A stretch of DNA of 64,000 nucleotides from Chaenocephalus aceratus (GCA_023974075.1 CM043797.1:29196023-29260022); one strand, 5' to 3'. Shown: positions 29,480-43,122, counted from the first letter of the stretch. Numbers and translations: made by a program. The notes: generated from the letters alone by a model not told the origin.

Positions 29480-32040
29480 AAATTCCTTGATCCTGTGTCC
29501 CAAAATCAGAAGAACAGAAATGTTGGGCTCTGGCTTAAATGTTAGAGGGAAAGGGATGAAAGTCTAAAAATACCTTTCCAAAATCATCTTGTGAGTTGCC
29601 AGCAGGTCATATGCCCCTGGCTCACCGTAACTATGTTGGAGTACTTCCACTAAAGCAATCCCAAAGCTCTCAGACTCACTACAATTACAGAGACTTTGCG
29701 GAGTGCAAAAAAAACAAACATGGAAATGTATTCCACGAGAGGATAGTCTGACAATATGAAAGGTGGACGGGCCAGAAAAAAGTAATCAAAACAAAAGCTT
29801 ATATGTCAGAACCTGTCAGTATTATCAAAAGTGAAGCCCTCTCCTGCAGTTTAAAATAATCAAAGCTTTGGATGAAAATGAAAGGAAGTGTGACTTTTCA
29901 AACTGCCTGCTGTTATCTGTGCAGTTTTTGATCATCTAGTGCCCTAAATGACAGAAATCAGAGAACAGTGGAGCAGTACAGAGTATCTCAGAAGATCCTG
30001 CAAGACCAGACACAGGCTGTTAATGCAATGTGTTAATAGAAACACATTTCTGATTCAATTGAAATCCCTTATTCTCCCGTCACAGATCCCAGCTCTATCC
30101 TCATGCACAAACACATCTACTGACACACACACCCACACACACCAGACCATGCTTAATTAGTTATTTCCGGAGGTAGTGGTGAGCTAAATGCCAACCATCC
30201 GTCAGCAGTCTACTGTGTGAAACCAGCTCTCTCTCTTAACCTCTTCCCATCTCTACTCTCTTCTCATTTTCTCTCTTTTGCTTGAGGTCCCCCGTCTCAT
30301 TTATTCTCTTTGTCCCCTTTTTCCCTTTTCTCTAATCCATCCTCACGTTCACATGATTTACCTTCTCTCCCCTCTCTCCAACCATCCATATATCTGGCGT
30401 TAACTGCACCTCCATGTCTCCGCTTTCTCCTCCTCCATCTTCCTCTCTTACTTCTTCCACATCTAACTGGCCCTCTCTGACTGTGCACCAACTGTGAGCT
30501 GTGGGAGAAGTTGCTAACCTTTCACAACCTTTATCTGCAGTGCAATGAGCTTTCTCTCTCCCTGTGCAGGTATTTATCCTGATAAATAAACAATGATTGT
30601 TATATATGAATGGATATCAATGTTTTATTAAACCATTTTAAATAGCTAGTAAAGCTGCAAAATCCAAGAGTATAACAATAGTTAAGAATAACAAAACAAT
30701 TGAGATATAGATCAAATATGGTATGTGTCCGTCTTGATTAGTAGTCGTTTTTTTGTCCTTTTGGAAGTTTCCAATTCCCTCAGCCTTTTCCGTAATAAAG
30801 CGTCCATTGTCTTTACTCACTCTTTTTCTTTCATCCCTTTATTTCCCATAGTATGATCGTGAATAGCCTTTTGTATGTAGCCCCAATCTGCATCCATTTT
30901 CAATTATTGATATTTTGGATGGAAATGAAAACCTGAATAAGAAGAATGTAGAAACATAGCACATGGAGATGCTTTTCCACAAGGGGACAGTCAATTGTTT
31001 GACGATTATGACAATTATTTATATCGTTTTCTATGACCCTCACTCCCACTAGATCTTAACCCAATGAAAAACCTATGGAAGATTTGACTCTGACAATGCT
31101 CTTTAACAAAATGATCAAAACAGCAAACAGTGGGTTTTCTTAGGTGTACTGAACGTCCTTTCAGTAAAGTTCAGAGACTTGTTAATTATTTGCAACATAT
31201 CTGTACTGGTGGCCATTTGTCTCCACCTTCTTTGCTTTAGTGCCTCCCTCAATGTCAGCATGTATCTTGTATGCCTCATCAGCTGCTGTGATGAGAACGA
31301 GCCTAATGCGTTTGGACTGGGCTAGAAACACCTCAAACACTTTCACATAAATGTTGCTGGAGCAGTAAATCTGCCACTTAATCACTCTATGAAGTGGAAA
31401 ACACTTCTTAGAATAGTGTCCGTCCAGTATGTGTCAGTGTTTACATCCATTATGGGTTGGAGAGGGGACCAACATATCAAAAACAGTTGATGGTGTGTGA
31501 CCTATAGGTCACATCAATATAGAAGATGGATATGATGGATAGGTGATTCTATGTCCTCTTCATCTAACGAAATAAGACCAATCGAGAATATTTGCTTTTT
31601 TGACAGGCATTAGCATCCTCAGTGCTGAAGTCATACTTATATGCGGGCCATCTCACATCATGAGACTCGACTCGTGTGGATGGAATTCCTACGGTTTGTA
31701 TCAAGGCTGAAGATCTATTGTACCCCATGGTTTTCCTGGAACTTATTGAGAAAATCCATTCCTGTGGGTGGCTGCATTTGTAGGAAGCTGTTGTGTTATT
31801 GCTCCCTGGTCAATAGCCTTCAGGGAAGTATTTTTCAGATGAAAGGCGCAATAGGCCAGATGACAGTTGGAGGCAACCGCTTTGGGCACTGAGTGGATCT
31901 GTCTAGTACATTTTGAGTCATTTCCCCATTGGATGATCAAAAGTACACTTGATGTTTCAACCATTCTCGCCTAAAACTCTGAATACAATTTGAAAAGTGC
32001 TTTGGTGAGAATAATTTCCCGCTGTCTTGTTCAATTTGTT
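29480..32040. other. Unique-looking non-coding DNA
   Basis: I see no TE termini and no convincing exon. The frames present are short and of mixed composition: 31385-31182 minus with VKVFEVFLAQSKRIRLVLIT, and 31641-31892 plus. Pyrimidine-rich 30230-30490 looks like ordinary intergenic or intronic sequence. Confidence 0.4.
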
Positions 32041-32833
32041 CCCCTTTCTAGCCGACTTTCACGTCACAGGAAGTCCGCTAGAGGGGACACTGGCGTGTTT
32101 TTCGCCGATCTTCATGCGACGCTTATTCCTCGCTTATATCACTCCCTGCTGTAAATTTCTTTTCACATACACAGCGAAAAGATTGTTCTGCTCTGGTTTT
32201 GTGTTTCTGCCATCTCCATTGCTCAGCCGATTATGTTGGCTGCTGTTTAGCTCCTAGCCTCTGCCGTCCTGCCATTAGCAAAACGAGCTCACCGTCGTGC
32301 TCTGCTATCCGTGGAATCCCCGCTCCGGAATACCCCGACTGGGCTCCTCTCTGCCACGCTCCCAGGACTATCCACGAACCCTCCCTCAGTCCTGCCATCT
32401 CAACTGGGCTGTTTTCCATCACCGCTGCTGAGGTTAGAGGTCCGGTTTCTACCAGGCCAATGGTGCTAGCTGCTAGCTGGCTCGCTGTTCAGCCCACATG
32501 CCCCACCCCGGAACCTGCGGTCTTCAGACTCTGGCCTGCTTACCACCCCCCACACCAACCTGCGAACCTTCGGGGACAGAGCCTTCAGTATGGCAGCCGG
32601 CACCCTCTGGAACGCTCTCCCTGCGGAGATCCGCAACATCCCCACGGTTGACGCCTTCAAAAGGGCCCTCAAGTCCCATCTCTTTGCCAAGGCCTTTGGC
32701 CCCTAGTCTATTTGTTGTTTTGTCTGTCTAACTGTTTGTCTGACTGTCTTTTGTTTTTGCTATGTTTGTTTCTACTCCTGTTCTTCTTTGTAAAGCGACC
32801 TTGGGTCTCATGAAAGGAGCTATATAAATCCAA

Positions 32834-32872
<39 letters not shown>
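32040..32872 (+). mobile_element. LINE 3' end, L2-like
   Basis: 32509-32706 reads RNLRSSDSGLLTTPHTNLRT, then FGDRAFSMAAGTLWNALPAE, then IRNIPTVDAFKRALKSHLFA and a stop. This is the conserved C-terminal tail of L2-like ORF2. The 3' end has TTGTAAAGCGACCTTGGGTC, then GCTATATAAATCCAAG and an (ATT)n tract to 32872, the expected L2 tail. Sequence from 32040 to 32500 is GC-rich and may belong to the same 5'-truncated insertion, but I do not recognise coding there. Confidence 0.75.
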
Positions 32873-32879
32873 ACTTAAA

Positions 32880-35800
32880 ACTCTACTTAAGAGTTGGGCT
32901 TTCCAAATTAACATAAGATGACATTTGAATATTTGTCTTTAAATAACACATTGTTTTAAACTATTCAAATGTCTATTTTTGCAAATTTTATTGAGAAAAT
33001 CATGTCTTAACTGGCCTCGAGCAATGCAGCGCTGTGCAGCACGACAACATGCTTTAATAGAAGCCCTGTTTCTTTTTATCCTTTATCAGGTGTTTGTTTC
33101 ATATATTTCCTTATCAATTGGAGTTTGGCAAAAAGACTCAGTGACTTTATCTTAATATGCTTCCTGCAGGGAGTGAGGCAGGCGACACAGAGTGTGTTTA
33201 AATCCCCTCAGCTGGAGCTTCCGGTGGACCTCAAAGCTCTCTGGAGTCCTCTTTGAACAAATTTCATTTAAGGTCCTCTCTGTCAAGACAGCTGTTCCAC
33301 TAGGTTTGAAATCAGCAAAAAGGATTGGTCATTTTTACAACAAAAATACTAAACCTTTTTGTTAATGAGTCATCCAATACTGTTAGTCTGAGATATTTAA
33401 GCCAAATGATTAAGACCCACTTTTAGAAGGGGTCAAAAACCAAACCCTACGTCTTGTGTGTGGTTGACAGTGTGTCAATGCTTGCATATAGATTGGCCTC
33501 CATAGAAGCTCTGCATATAGAAGCATCCCATGTATGTGACTGTGTTGATAGCAACAATTCAATGTATTTTACCTTCTCTTCGATCATCGTTTCATTGTTA
33601 AAGACCTCTATCATCCCAGTCACTTCCTACATAATTTGGTAGGTTAACAATATTGGCTCGAGTTCCAATACAAAAACAAAAAGTACCCTCTATTTCTGGG
33701 GAAAACCCCATGCTGCCAGCCACCATGGAATGTCAACTTCGCTAATGACTGAAGTCAAAACGTTTTATAATTTAAAATGGTTTAGTTTGACCTGGAAAGA
33801 AACACATGTCATGTTACACCTCTACAAAAAGTGAGCCGCAGTACACTGCAGTAGGTGTGTGTATTTGTCTGGGATGTTCTTTGCCTCAGAGTAACTAAGC
33901 CAGCTCAGAGAGGGAGAAACGAGGAGCAGGGGAATGCAGTGAATGAGATAAATGTTTTTTATTCAAAGGAGTCGGCCTGTGGCACCGTACCCCTTCTCTT
34001 TTTTCCTCTCGTTTAATTAAGAAAGCAATCCCTCCTTCCCCTAAGCTCCCTCACTCTTAGCCTCTCTCGTTCTTGCGGAAGACACGTTTAATAAATGATC
34101 ATGATGATAATGGGGGGCGACAGGGAGTGGTGTGTGTGTGTGTGTGTGCTGAGCATTGTATGTGGGTGAACATGCATGTGTGTGTATGTGTGGCTGTCAA
34201 CACCACTCTAACACATATGGCATAGCAGCCTTGCTACAGTAACACAGAATTAAGATCCTACATGTGATGCAGTGCTAATATAGAGGACCAGAGGATGTAC
34301 TTTACAAAGATACTGCTAATCATTCTTATAGTATGGACAACATTTTTATCTTTTTATATATACTTTCTGGCAATACCTGGTGCCACCCTGCAAATAAAAA
34401 ACAAGGCAGTATTTTGTTATTTTAAGGAACCAAAAAAATGTTTAGGATATTCTTATCGAAATGGTTTTATATCTGACATGCCTTTACTCAAATTTGAATA
34501 TTTTCGCCATGACATCAAAGTAATCTGTTGCACCGTAACACACTACAGGCTGTGGGATTTCCCCTAGAGGCTGCCTGGTTTCATTTATTGAACGTTTAGG
34601 AATTGCCTCAATCCTGATTTCTATCTTTACCATCTTCCGTTTTGAATAACCTGAACGGGTAAAAGTGTTTTGGTTTACAGCACAGCTAAACTAAATGTGT
34701 TCTCCAAATGACACAAGACATTTTCTGTGCATGCCCTCCTCAACAACACATAGAAGGGTTTTCTGATCCGACGCCTCCTTTTGCAGGATGTCATTTGTGA
34801 GGCTTTTCAAATCTTTACAAACCTGTTGAAAAGGAAATCTGTTTTATAATGTGACAGTTGGAGGCTACAGTTAGATTAAGTCACAACAAATGACATAGTT
34901 AGGTTAGGGGAAACATGATGTTGGTTGCAAAATAATTCAATAAGGTTAGGGGACATTTTTAGTCGTAGTTAGGATAAAAAGACTGAGTAAAACATTGGGA
35001 TTATTGTGATAATACTTTAAATTAAAGTGGAATTTGACCCTTTGGAAGAAAACTGAGAAACAATGTCAGTCTCTTCAAGCCTGACCTTTTGTCGACCCAT
35101 CCTTCCACCCTGACCTTTCCCTACGCTTACTGACGTCTGCCTTTTCTATTGTTATAATTACAACAGCCACTAGGGGTCTCATTGAACATAAACACATGTT
35201 TTAAAAAAGCACCACTTAAAAAAATACTGATTCTCCACAGAATAAAGCATACTTACCATATTATTTAAATCTAACTTGATTTAGAGGCTTTGTTTTTGTC
35301 CAAATAATACAATATTTTAAAGCCAGAAAATCTGAAAATGGCATCACATTGAGTGAAAGGAAAGCACGAGCAGAGAAAACCCCACACTGACACTGTAATG
35401 GTGCAGCATATTAATACACAGTGGGGCTTGTGCCTTAACTAGCTAGCAGCTAGATATAATTAGGGTTGAAGAACGTTCAGAAGCTTGCCTTGGGTATTTT
35501 GTTCTAACATTAGCATCTTTGCATAAAATAGAGTAGACAGATGTGTTGAGTATGGCTTGGCATTAGTGTAGTATTAAGGCATTGGGGTGAATAGGCAGAG
35601 TATAGCCTACAACTGTTCCATGTTGACATGTGTTGGGGGTGGGGTAGTTGTATCAATGGACAGGGAGGAGGGGAGAGAAGATGAAAAGTCAAGAATGGGG
35701 AGGGGAATTAGTGGAGTAATGGAAAAAGAAGAAGCAGGAATGAGAGAAGAAACTGGAATGGGTCAGAGAATACAAAATACGAGATGGGAATAATGGAAGA

Positions 35801-36136
35801 TAAGATGAAAGAAAAGGATGGATTAAAAGGGCGGGAGAGAGTTTAAAACAAAAGGAGAGAACATAACAGAATAAAGAGAACAAAACAGGTTACGAGAGGG
35901 AGTAAGGATAATAGAGAGAAAAGTAGAGCGGGGAGTTGGAAAGTAGAACATAGTAGTTTAGAGGAACAAGGGATGAGTGGGAAATGAGAAGATGAAGGGG
36001 GGGACAGAAAAAAAAGACAGTGGAGTAAAGAAGAAGCAGAAAATACGAACAAAGGAAACCCAAACGATAAAAAACTGCTGGGAATGGACACAAATGATAG
36101 CTAAACAAAGGAGCAAGGGATGCCTGGGAAACCTAA
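32880..36136. other. Unique-looking non-coding DNA
   Basis: About 3.2 kb without a recognised gene or TE end. It includes a (TG)n tract at 34126-34148 and a purine-rich plus strand at 35660-36110 (GGGAGGGGAATTAG-type). A 90-residue plus frame at 34295-34567 begins with a hydrophobic ILLIILIVWTTFLSFYIYFL. I cannot support it as a gene. Confidence 0.4.
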
Positions 36137-37009
36137 GGTATATGCAACCTGATCTCACCAGAATGCGTGACTCCACCACGACTCCTTAACACCGCATTGC
36201 GTGATGGAGTCACGAACTTTGTTACATTTACGTGTCGGCACCACGCAAACAACCCCAATGTAAAGTGAATGAGGCTCCTTTGTCGTGGTGCACACACGCA
36301 TTTCTACAACGTCCCGCAGTGAGCTTTTATTCAATACAACGTTTTTAAAATCTACTTTATAGCTTGTAGTAACTCACGGGAGGCTTCTTTTATTTTATTT
36401 GTATTCATAATAATTTTAATTTTTCGACAGAATGTATTATGGTGCATTAGTTACGAATTTGTGTTCTCAAAAAACAGTGCATTGTGTGTAATACAACTGT
36501 GATTTGTATTAAATTAGTTAGTTTTTAAGGAAGGCCAGAGCTTCAGCTGTGTCAAATAGATTGTTCCCTTTAGTTAACGTTTTTTAAAAGAACATTATAT
36601 TCCGATTTGATCATGTCCCCTTTATTGTATTACGGAGAGCAATGTGAGCGTCCATTCCCATTGGATAACGCAGGATTTTACACCCGGAAGTAAGTATTCT
36701 CTGTCGATTGATTTTACAGTGATATCTGCACGACTCATCAACTCAAAAACACCAGATTATCCTTGTTGATTACACAACATTGATTGGTTTAAATTGTGTA
36801 CAATGCTTTTGTAATATTCCCCTTCGATTCGGAGAACAACATTTGTTCCGTTTAGGATGGCCGAAGACACTACACTACCCAGAATCCTCAGCTATCGTTT
36901 GGGACGACACCATGTGCTTTGCTTGACAATGGTGAAGTTTACGCTGAGCGACAAACAGCATTTTGAAATAGAATGAAACCCATCGACGGCACACTATTCA
37001 AAACAGGAA

Positions 37010-37280
37010 TCGAACGTCTCCTCCCCCCCTTAGGTCACAGGCTCCTCCAACAGTGCAACACAATAAAACAGATAAACAGAAAAAATAGTGCAAGTCAATA
37101 CAAAAATAAAAATAGTAAAAAGTGAAATAGTGCAATAAGAGTCTATACAAGTGATTGGAATAATATATTAGACAAATCATTTCTAAGTAGCAGCCAGATT
37201 AATGTTATGGATGTTATTTCAAAGTTCAGGTGTTTAATAGTCTTATGGCCTGTGGGATGAAACTGTCCCTGAGTCTGGTG
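37010..37280. repeat. Non-coding LINE-tail-like fragment
   Basis: TCTTATGGCCTGTGGGATGA followed by AACTGTCCCTGAGTCTGGTG is a stretch widely repeated in fish LINE 3' regions. It lies between the left arm of the fold-back and the LINE below. Boundaries are uncertain. Confidence 0.45.
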
Positions 37281-38180
37281 GTTTTGGTCCGGATGTAAGA
37301 TAAGATAAGATAAGATGGTACTTTATTGATCCCAATTTGGGACATTGTTTTTGTTGCAGCAGCATAAAAGACAAGGCATTTTACAATAAAACAAAACCAC
37401 AAATAAACAAGAATAGAAAGAAAAGAAAAGAAAATAGAAAATATACGTGTTGAAATAGAAAATATACATGTAGATATTATATATGCAAATATACATATTC
37501 AAAAATATATGACAATGGAATATGGAATATCAAATATTGAACAGATTATATATGTGTACAATGTACAGCGAGGTTGTATTAGAGAAACTATGGAGCAGAG
37601 AGTTCTCTTCCAGCCAGAGGTGATTTATTGTACAGAGTTATGGCAGTGGGCAGGAATGTGTTCCTGTATCGGTCCTTGTGACAGCGGAGCTGCAGCAGTC
37701 TGTTGGAGAAGGAACTCCGTTGTCTGTCCAGCTGCAGGTGGAGAGGATGGGTGGGGTTATCCATGATGGACAACAGCCTGTTCAGTGTCCTCCTCTCCAC
37801 CACAGCTTCAAAGGGGTCCAGCTTGATGCCGATGACAGACCCAGCTTTCCGGATGACTTTATTGATCCTGCTGGTGTCACCGGCTCTGATGCTGCCCCCC
37901 CAGCAGACCGCAGCAAAGAAGAGTGCACTGGCCACAACAGACTAGAAGATCTCCAGCATCTTGCTGCACACGTGGAAGGATCTCAGCTTCCTCAGAAAAT
38001 AGAGTCTGCTCATCCCCTTCTTGTACACAGCGTCAGTGTTGATCCTCCAGTTCAGCCCATAAGTGCACTCCCAGGTACTGTAGTCCTCCACAACAGCAAC
38101 ATCCTCTCCTAGAATGCGGCTGTTGTGCCAGATGGCAGCAGACAGAACCGTTTGTGGCTGGGGTGATGGGGGGCTTTTAT
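37281..38180 (-). pseudogene. LINE ORF2 C-terminal fragment and 3' tail
   Basis: The minus frame at 38120-37960 reads LNWRINTDAVYKKGMSRLYF then LRKLRSFHVCSKML. It continues at 37935-37588 as MASALFFAAVCWGGSIRAGD, then NKVIRKAGSVIGIKLDPFEA, then the PLHLQL and NRLLQLRCHKDRYRNTFLPT region. This is the post-RT end of a fish LINE. A stop lies between the two parts near 37942. The tail at 37330-37281 reads, minus, TCAATAAAGTACCATCTTATC with four ATCTT units, a typical microsatellite-like LINE end. The copy is 5' truncated near 38180. Confidence 0.75.
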
Positions 38181-38379
38181 AATCCTGAGGGCTTTCTTTA
38201 AGGTTAACCAGGTATTTTTACTCCACTACATTTATTTTAGTTACTTTACAAATTCTGATTAATGATGTGAAATATAAACAACCCTTAAAGCAGACTTTAG
38301 TTACACCTGAGTAAAATTCAGGGAAGGTGATTGTCAAGTGCCAACAATCAGGAGAGATATTTGATTGGAGGACTGGCTT

Positions 38380-38545
38380 ATCTAAAGCCAGTTGAGTAGC
38401 ACTTGAAATGTTTTTGCTCTATGAAGCCTGATGTACTTTATGATTCTGTTTTCTTCAAGCTTGTATTTTGTTGGTCGAACGCACTTATTGTAAGTCGCTT
38501 TGGATAAAAGCGTCAGCTAAATGCAATGTAATGTAATGTAATGAT
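38380..38545 (+). repeat. SINE/LINE tail: GTCGCTTTGGATAAAAGCGTC
   Basis: TTGTAAGTCGCTTTGGATAA then AAGCGTCAGCTAAATGCAAT and four ATGTA units to 38543. This conserved tail is shared by fish SINEs and their L2/CR1 partners. The 5' part is not classifiable. No RNA polymerase III boxes were found with confidence. Confidence 0.65.
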
Positions 38546-39963
38546 TGTTGGTGCTTGAGAAGACTAAATATGTATCTGCAGATCCCTATAAAGTATATAC
38601 ATTACTCGTTATTCTCTACAAATAGTTAATTAAAAACTGTATATAATTGCTATTTTGGACATCCCTTTTCAAGATTTCAATATTACTCTAAACGTGTAAT
38701 AACGTGCTTTAACCAGTAGGTGGTTTGGGTTAAAAATCTGTCAAGTTTACAGTGTTAACAAAATAAAATATACTGCTGTTTCTGGTTTAGTTTACGACGG
38801 ATATATTTAGTTATTGTTTTGATATTTGTAACACAAAAGCGATGGAAAAACCCCACAGCAACACAGAAAAGATGGTATCAACATGAGTAGTTAATAAAAA
38901 ACAATAATATCAAAACAAATTATTACTACTAACTTTATTGTGAAATTAAAACAGAACGGTAAAAGAATAGTTTCCGGTCTATTCTGAGCCAGATCTCTGT
39001 AGATAAATACAAATACAGAACTACGACAGATGTGTAATATTTAATGCAGCCAAACCATTTATTACAATGCATTCATGTGATGACTTTCAAAGAGTAAAGC
39101 AAGCACTGCTGAATAAAGTATGATTTATCTTTTACGAAACGTTTTTTTTCATATGGAAAGGAGTCAACCAATCACAGAGCTTGAGGCAACGCAGACAATA
39201 GCTGAGGATTCTGGGTAATGTAGTGTCTTCGGCCATCCTAAACTGAACACATATTTGTTTCTCCGAATCGAAGGGGAATATTACAAAAGCATTGTACACA
39301 ATTTAAACCAACCAATGTTGTGTAATCAACAAGGATAATCTGGTGTTTTTGAGTTGATGAGTCGTGCAGATATCACTGTAAAATCAATCGACAGTAAAGA
39401 GTATACTTACTTCCGGGTGTAAAATCCTGCGTTATCCAATGGGAATGGACGCTCACATTGCTCTCCGTAATACAATAAAGGGGACATGATCAAATCGGAA
39501 TATAATGTTCTTTTAAAAAACGTTAACTAAAGGGAACAATCTATTTGACACAGCTGAAGCTCTGGCCTTCCTTAAAAACTAACTAATGTAATACAAATCA
39601 CAGTTGTATTACACACAATGCACTGTTTTTTGAGACCAAAAATTCGTAACTAATGCACCATAATACATTCTGACGAAAAATAAAAATTATTATGAATACA
39701 AATAAAATAAAAGAAGCCTCCCGTGAGTTACTACAAGCTATAAAGTAGATTTTAAAAACGTTTTATAGAATAAAAGCTCACTGCAGGACGTTGTAGAAAT
39801 GCGTGTGTGCACCACGACAAAGGAGCCTCATTCACTTTACATTGGAGTTGTTTGTGTGGTGCCGACACGTAAATGTAACAAAGTTCGTGACTCCACCACG
39901 CAATGTGGTGTTAAGGAGTCGTGGTGGAGTCACGCATTCTGGTGAGATCAGGTTGGGTATATC

Positions 39964-42287
39964 CCTGGATCTCTGTTCACTCCTGATAAGTGTGGAACAT
40001 ATTTTATTCATCCACTGCTTCACTTCCTCTCTCCGATCCGTTCTTGCTTATCTCTCTTCCGTGCAGGGTTTCTTCTAGGTTCAGGGGCAGTGCTCTCTTT
40101 AGCATTTCCCTCCTATCTCTGCTTTTTCTACATCTCTTCCTCATTTTTACATTTCCCTTCTCCTTATTGCTCCTTCTCGTGCCCTTTCACCCTTAAACAG
40201 ATTGCTACCAATTACTCTAATTTCTGGAGTCATGTCATTGCTGAGACATATATCAAGCTACACCACGTACAGAAGACAAGACGAACATGCAGTAAATGGA
40301 GCAGGATATATGCGCTATAGCACTGTGGAACAGGCTGTTGAATGCAATTAATGTAAACATACAGTCATGAACAAACACCGCCACAAAAAAGCATGACAAT
40401 ATCCACAAATAATCAGATCCAATGCTTACTTTTTCCAGGTCATGTCTTTATGTTTATCTCTCTCTGTCTCTGTCCTATTTCCTTTCACACAACCAATGCA
40501 TGTGGGATAACAGCGCTACGGAAAAACTGAGTTGAGTTGAATTGAGTCATACTTTAAGGAGAATTTTTTTTAATAAGGACTTAAGGATGCGTGAAACTGA
40601 TCTCAAATGCATTCAGTTGCAGCTTCTTTCTCTACAAACTCCAATAATATGGTTGTTGTTTTCAATGGTTGAACCAATTACATTAACCCTATTCTGGTTG
40701 TTTCTGGAGATTAAATACAATAAATTAAAACTTTCATCCAAAAAATAAGGCCAAAAATACAATAGGAGCCACAGTGATGATTGACCATGTTTAAACAATA
40801 ATTTGTCTAAATAAAAAAAATAAACAATAAAAAGTTAAATGATTGCCTGTCATGTACTGTATTCTTGTGATGTGCAATTTGGGCTCATTCATTCCAGTGT
40901 TTGAATGAGTCAGGAGAAATGATTCACATGTTTGTGCCAGTATACACACAGCTGTGCTCTGCTATTTGAGCCAGTTCTTCTGACTATATGCGTCTTTCTC
41001 AATTACTTACAAAAACAAGTGAAATGAAAGATATTCTCATTTCCCTGAAAGAGTCATCTCCCTGGAGGAGAACCAGTTACGGCTGCAGACCCTTGGCAAC
41101 TCATCTGTGACTGGCATCAGGGCAAATTGTGACCATAAAGAGGACAATAGACTGTCTGTGAATCAGAGGCCTGGAGTTAAGCCTCACTATAATTCAATTT
41201 ATTGGTCAAAATAGGCACAGGTGGAAGAAGGGGGGCTGTGGGAATAAGCTCTTAGCTTTACAGTAAGCTTCCGTCATTCTTAAGGGCAGCCTCATGCAGT
41301 CTTTGTAACCAGTTAGACTGAATCAATTCAACAAACACCGATCAGTCACTTATTAGTTGATGATACTTGCCCGGTATTGGCAATGCAAAAAAATAACTGC
41401 AACATTGAGAGAGAGGTAATAAAGCAAAACCAGTGTAACTTGAATGTCAATGCACTTAACCTTCAGAAACTTAAGTTCATCAATAATTCAACTAAATTAT
41501 TCAAATCTCTGTCAGCCAGTCTCTCTGTCCCTGTCTCTCCCTCTGACTCTGGCACAATGGCGCCCTGTGGGCTTCCTGTGCTGACAGGAAGAGAGCGGCT
41601 TTTCACAGTCGGCCAAGACACACAGCTGAGCGGAAGGGGTGCCCCCACCTCTTCCCTATCGCTTTCTGAATCCCACTTTGACTCTCATTCTTTTTTCTCT
41701 GTCTCGACCATCCTTACAACTGTCTCCCCACCCCAGTTTCTCTTTAAGGAATAACCCCCCCCATTTCTCACTATATGGCCAATACTTAATAGCTCTTGTT
41801 CTGCTAATTTTAATTTGATTCTTTCCAGTTTAAAAATGAAATCTTCTCTCCTCCCTCAATCACACGCTGCACATTCTTTCAGATCCTTTTTATTTTGTCT
41901 GTCCCTCCAAGGAATCCTCTCTGTAAAATTCTCTGTGACTCTATTGTGGACCATTACATTCAGAGGCATCATTTTCGCTGCTTCTTATTGTTCTAATCAG
42001 TTATCTCGCAAATCTCTTCCCCATAAACCAGCACCCTCCTCTCCTGTCTTTTATTTGGCCTGTCCTTTTTCCGTTCTGTCGCTCTTATAATCTCATACAT
42101 ATTATTTCCTCTTTGTCTTTGCCATCTTGTCCCATAAGTTATCACTTTGTCGGGATTTCCATACATCTGACTCTTGCCCTTTACTTTCGGTTTTTACCTA
42201 GGTAGCTTAATAAAATGTGCTCTGTCTTTCTGTCAAGTGGCATCCATTATGTCTGTGTAACGTCTACTTCCTTTGGGTACAGATCAT
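39964..42287. other. Unique-looking non-coding DNA
   Basis: Pyrimidine-rich plus strand in 40020-40200 and 41500-42150. I see no recognised exon and no TE end. The longest frames (41377-41754, 125 residues, Ser-rich) match no family I know. Confidence 0.4.
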
Positions 42288-42607
42288 TAATGGCGCATTT
42301 CCACTACAGCGCGGAGCTCGCTTTAAGCGTGCCGTTTTTGGTTGTGTTTCCACTTGGCGTAGTTCCGGCTAGCGTGTACTATTTCACAGTTTTCTGACCC
42401 CATAAAATCGAGGTTTTTTCCAGGCCAACAACCAGGCTGAGTCGGGCTGAGTATGCTAAATTAGAGAGAGAATCGCTGGCAACATACTGATACCGGTTAG
42501 CAGTGGCGGCTGGTGGAAAATATTTTTGGTGGGGCTGTTGATATAGTGAGTAAAACATTTTTTTTTGGGAGAAATGACCCCTTAGATTTGGACTTCTGGT
42601 GATGTAA

Positions 42608-43122
42608 TGGCGCGTTTCCACTGCAGTGCGGAGCTCGCTTTAAGCGTGCCGAGCCGTGCGGGGCCCGTTTTTGGTTGCGTTTCCACTTGGCATAGTACCG
42701 GCGAGCGGGTCTTAATTCACAGTTTTTCTGGCCCCATAAAATCGTGGTTCTAGGGCCAGGAACAACCAGGCTGAGTCGGGCTGAGTATGCTAAACTAGAG
42801 AGAGAATCGCTGACAAGGGGGCTACAACTACAACAAGATGAACATATTTGATAGTGATTTAATTGTAATACACATTTAAAAATGATGCCGAAGTAACAAC
42901 ATACTGATACCGGATAGTAAAAACCATGAATTAATGCTTTGACAAGTCTGCAGACAGATGGCAGGCGAAAAACCTTTTAAAATGCGTGTTTTCTAAATGG
43001 AGATTGGCTAAGCTAACGTTGTAAATGCTCCGACCGTCCACACTCACAACAACGGCCTATACAGACATAAATAAACCAGCGACTGTATTCGCCATGACAC
43101 AGACAGTATGTGGTTTGTACTT
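42608..43122 (+). repeat. Partial Harbinger element inside the hAT
   Basis: Starts after TAA with TGGCGCGTTTCCACTGCAGT, parallel to 42291. It runs through CAGGCTGAGTCGGGCTGAGT and ACATACTGATACCGGATAGT to GTATGTGGTTTGTACTT, where hAT coding sequence resumes. Its ATACCGGATAGTAAAAACC is the uninterrupted counterpart of the target site used by the surrounding hAT. Confidence 0.75.

Larger units (their letters stand above)
36145..39955. mobile_element. Giant fold-back element, about 755-bp inverted arms
   Basis: The left arm (36145-36896) opens CAACCTGATCTCACCAGAAT. The right arm (39198-39955) is its reverse complement with about one difference per 20-30 bases. The flanks GGTATATG and GGTATATC agree at seven of eight bases, consistent with an 8-bp duplication. 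Just inside each end lies a smaller palindrome (CGTGACTCCACCACG mirrored by CGTGATGGAGTCACG on the left, CGTGGTGGAGTCACG on the right). The 2.3-kb loop is LINE debris and unique DNA. No transposase is present. Confidence 0.82.

Noticed and set aside
32199..32651. 150-residue Pro/Ser-rich frame
   Set aside because: It overlaps the L2 ORF2 tail in another frame, so it is a shadow of that coding region and of GC-rich flank.
34295..34567. 90-residue frame with a hydrophobic start, possibly a small membrane protein
   Set aside because: No family recognised, no neighbouring exons, AT-rich composition, and no sign of a start context. Left as unsupported.
35660..36110. Purine-rich tract as a possible regulatory or triplex element
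   Set aside because: Irregular composition without mirror symmetry or repeats. Ordinary low-complexity DNA.
41377..41754. 125-residue Ser-rich frame
   Set aside because: Low-complexity pyrimidine-rich DNA, no domain, no repeats in other copies. Probably chance.
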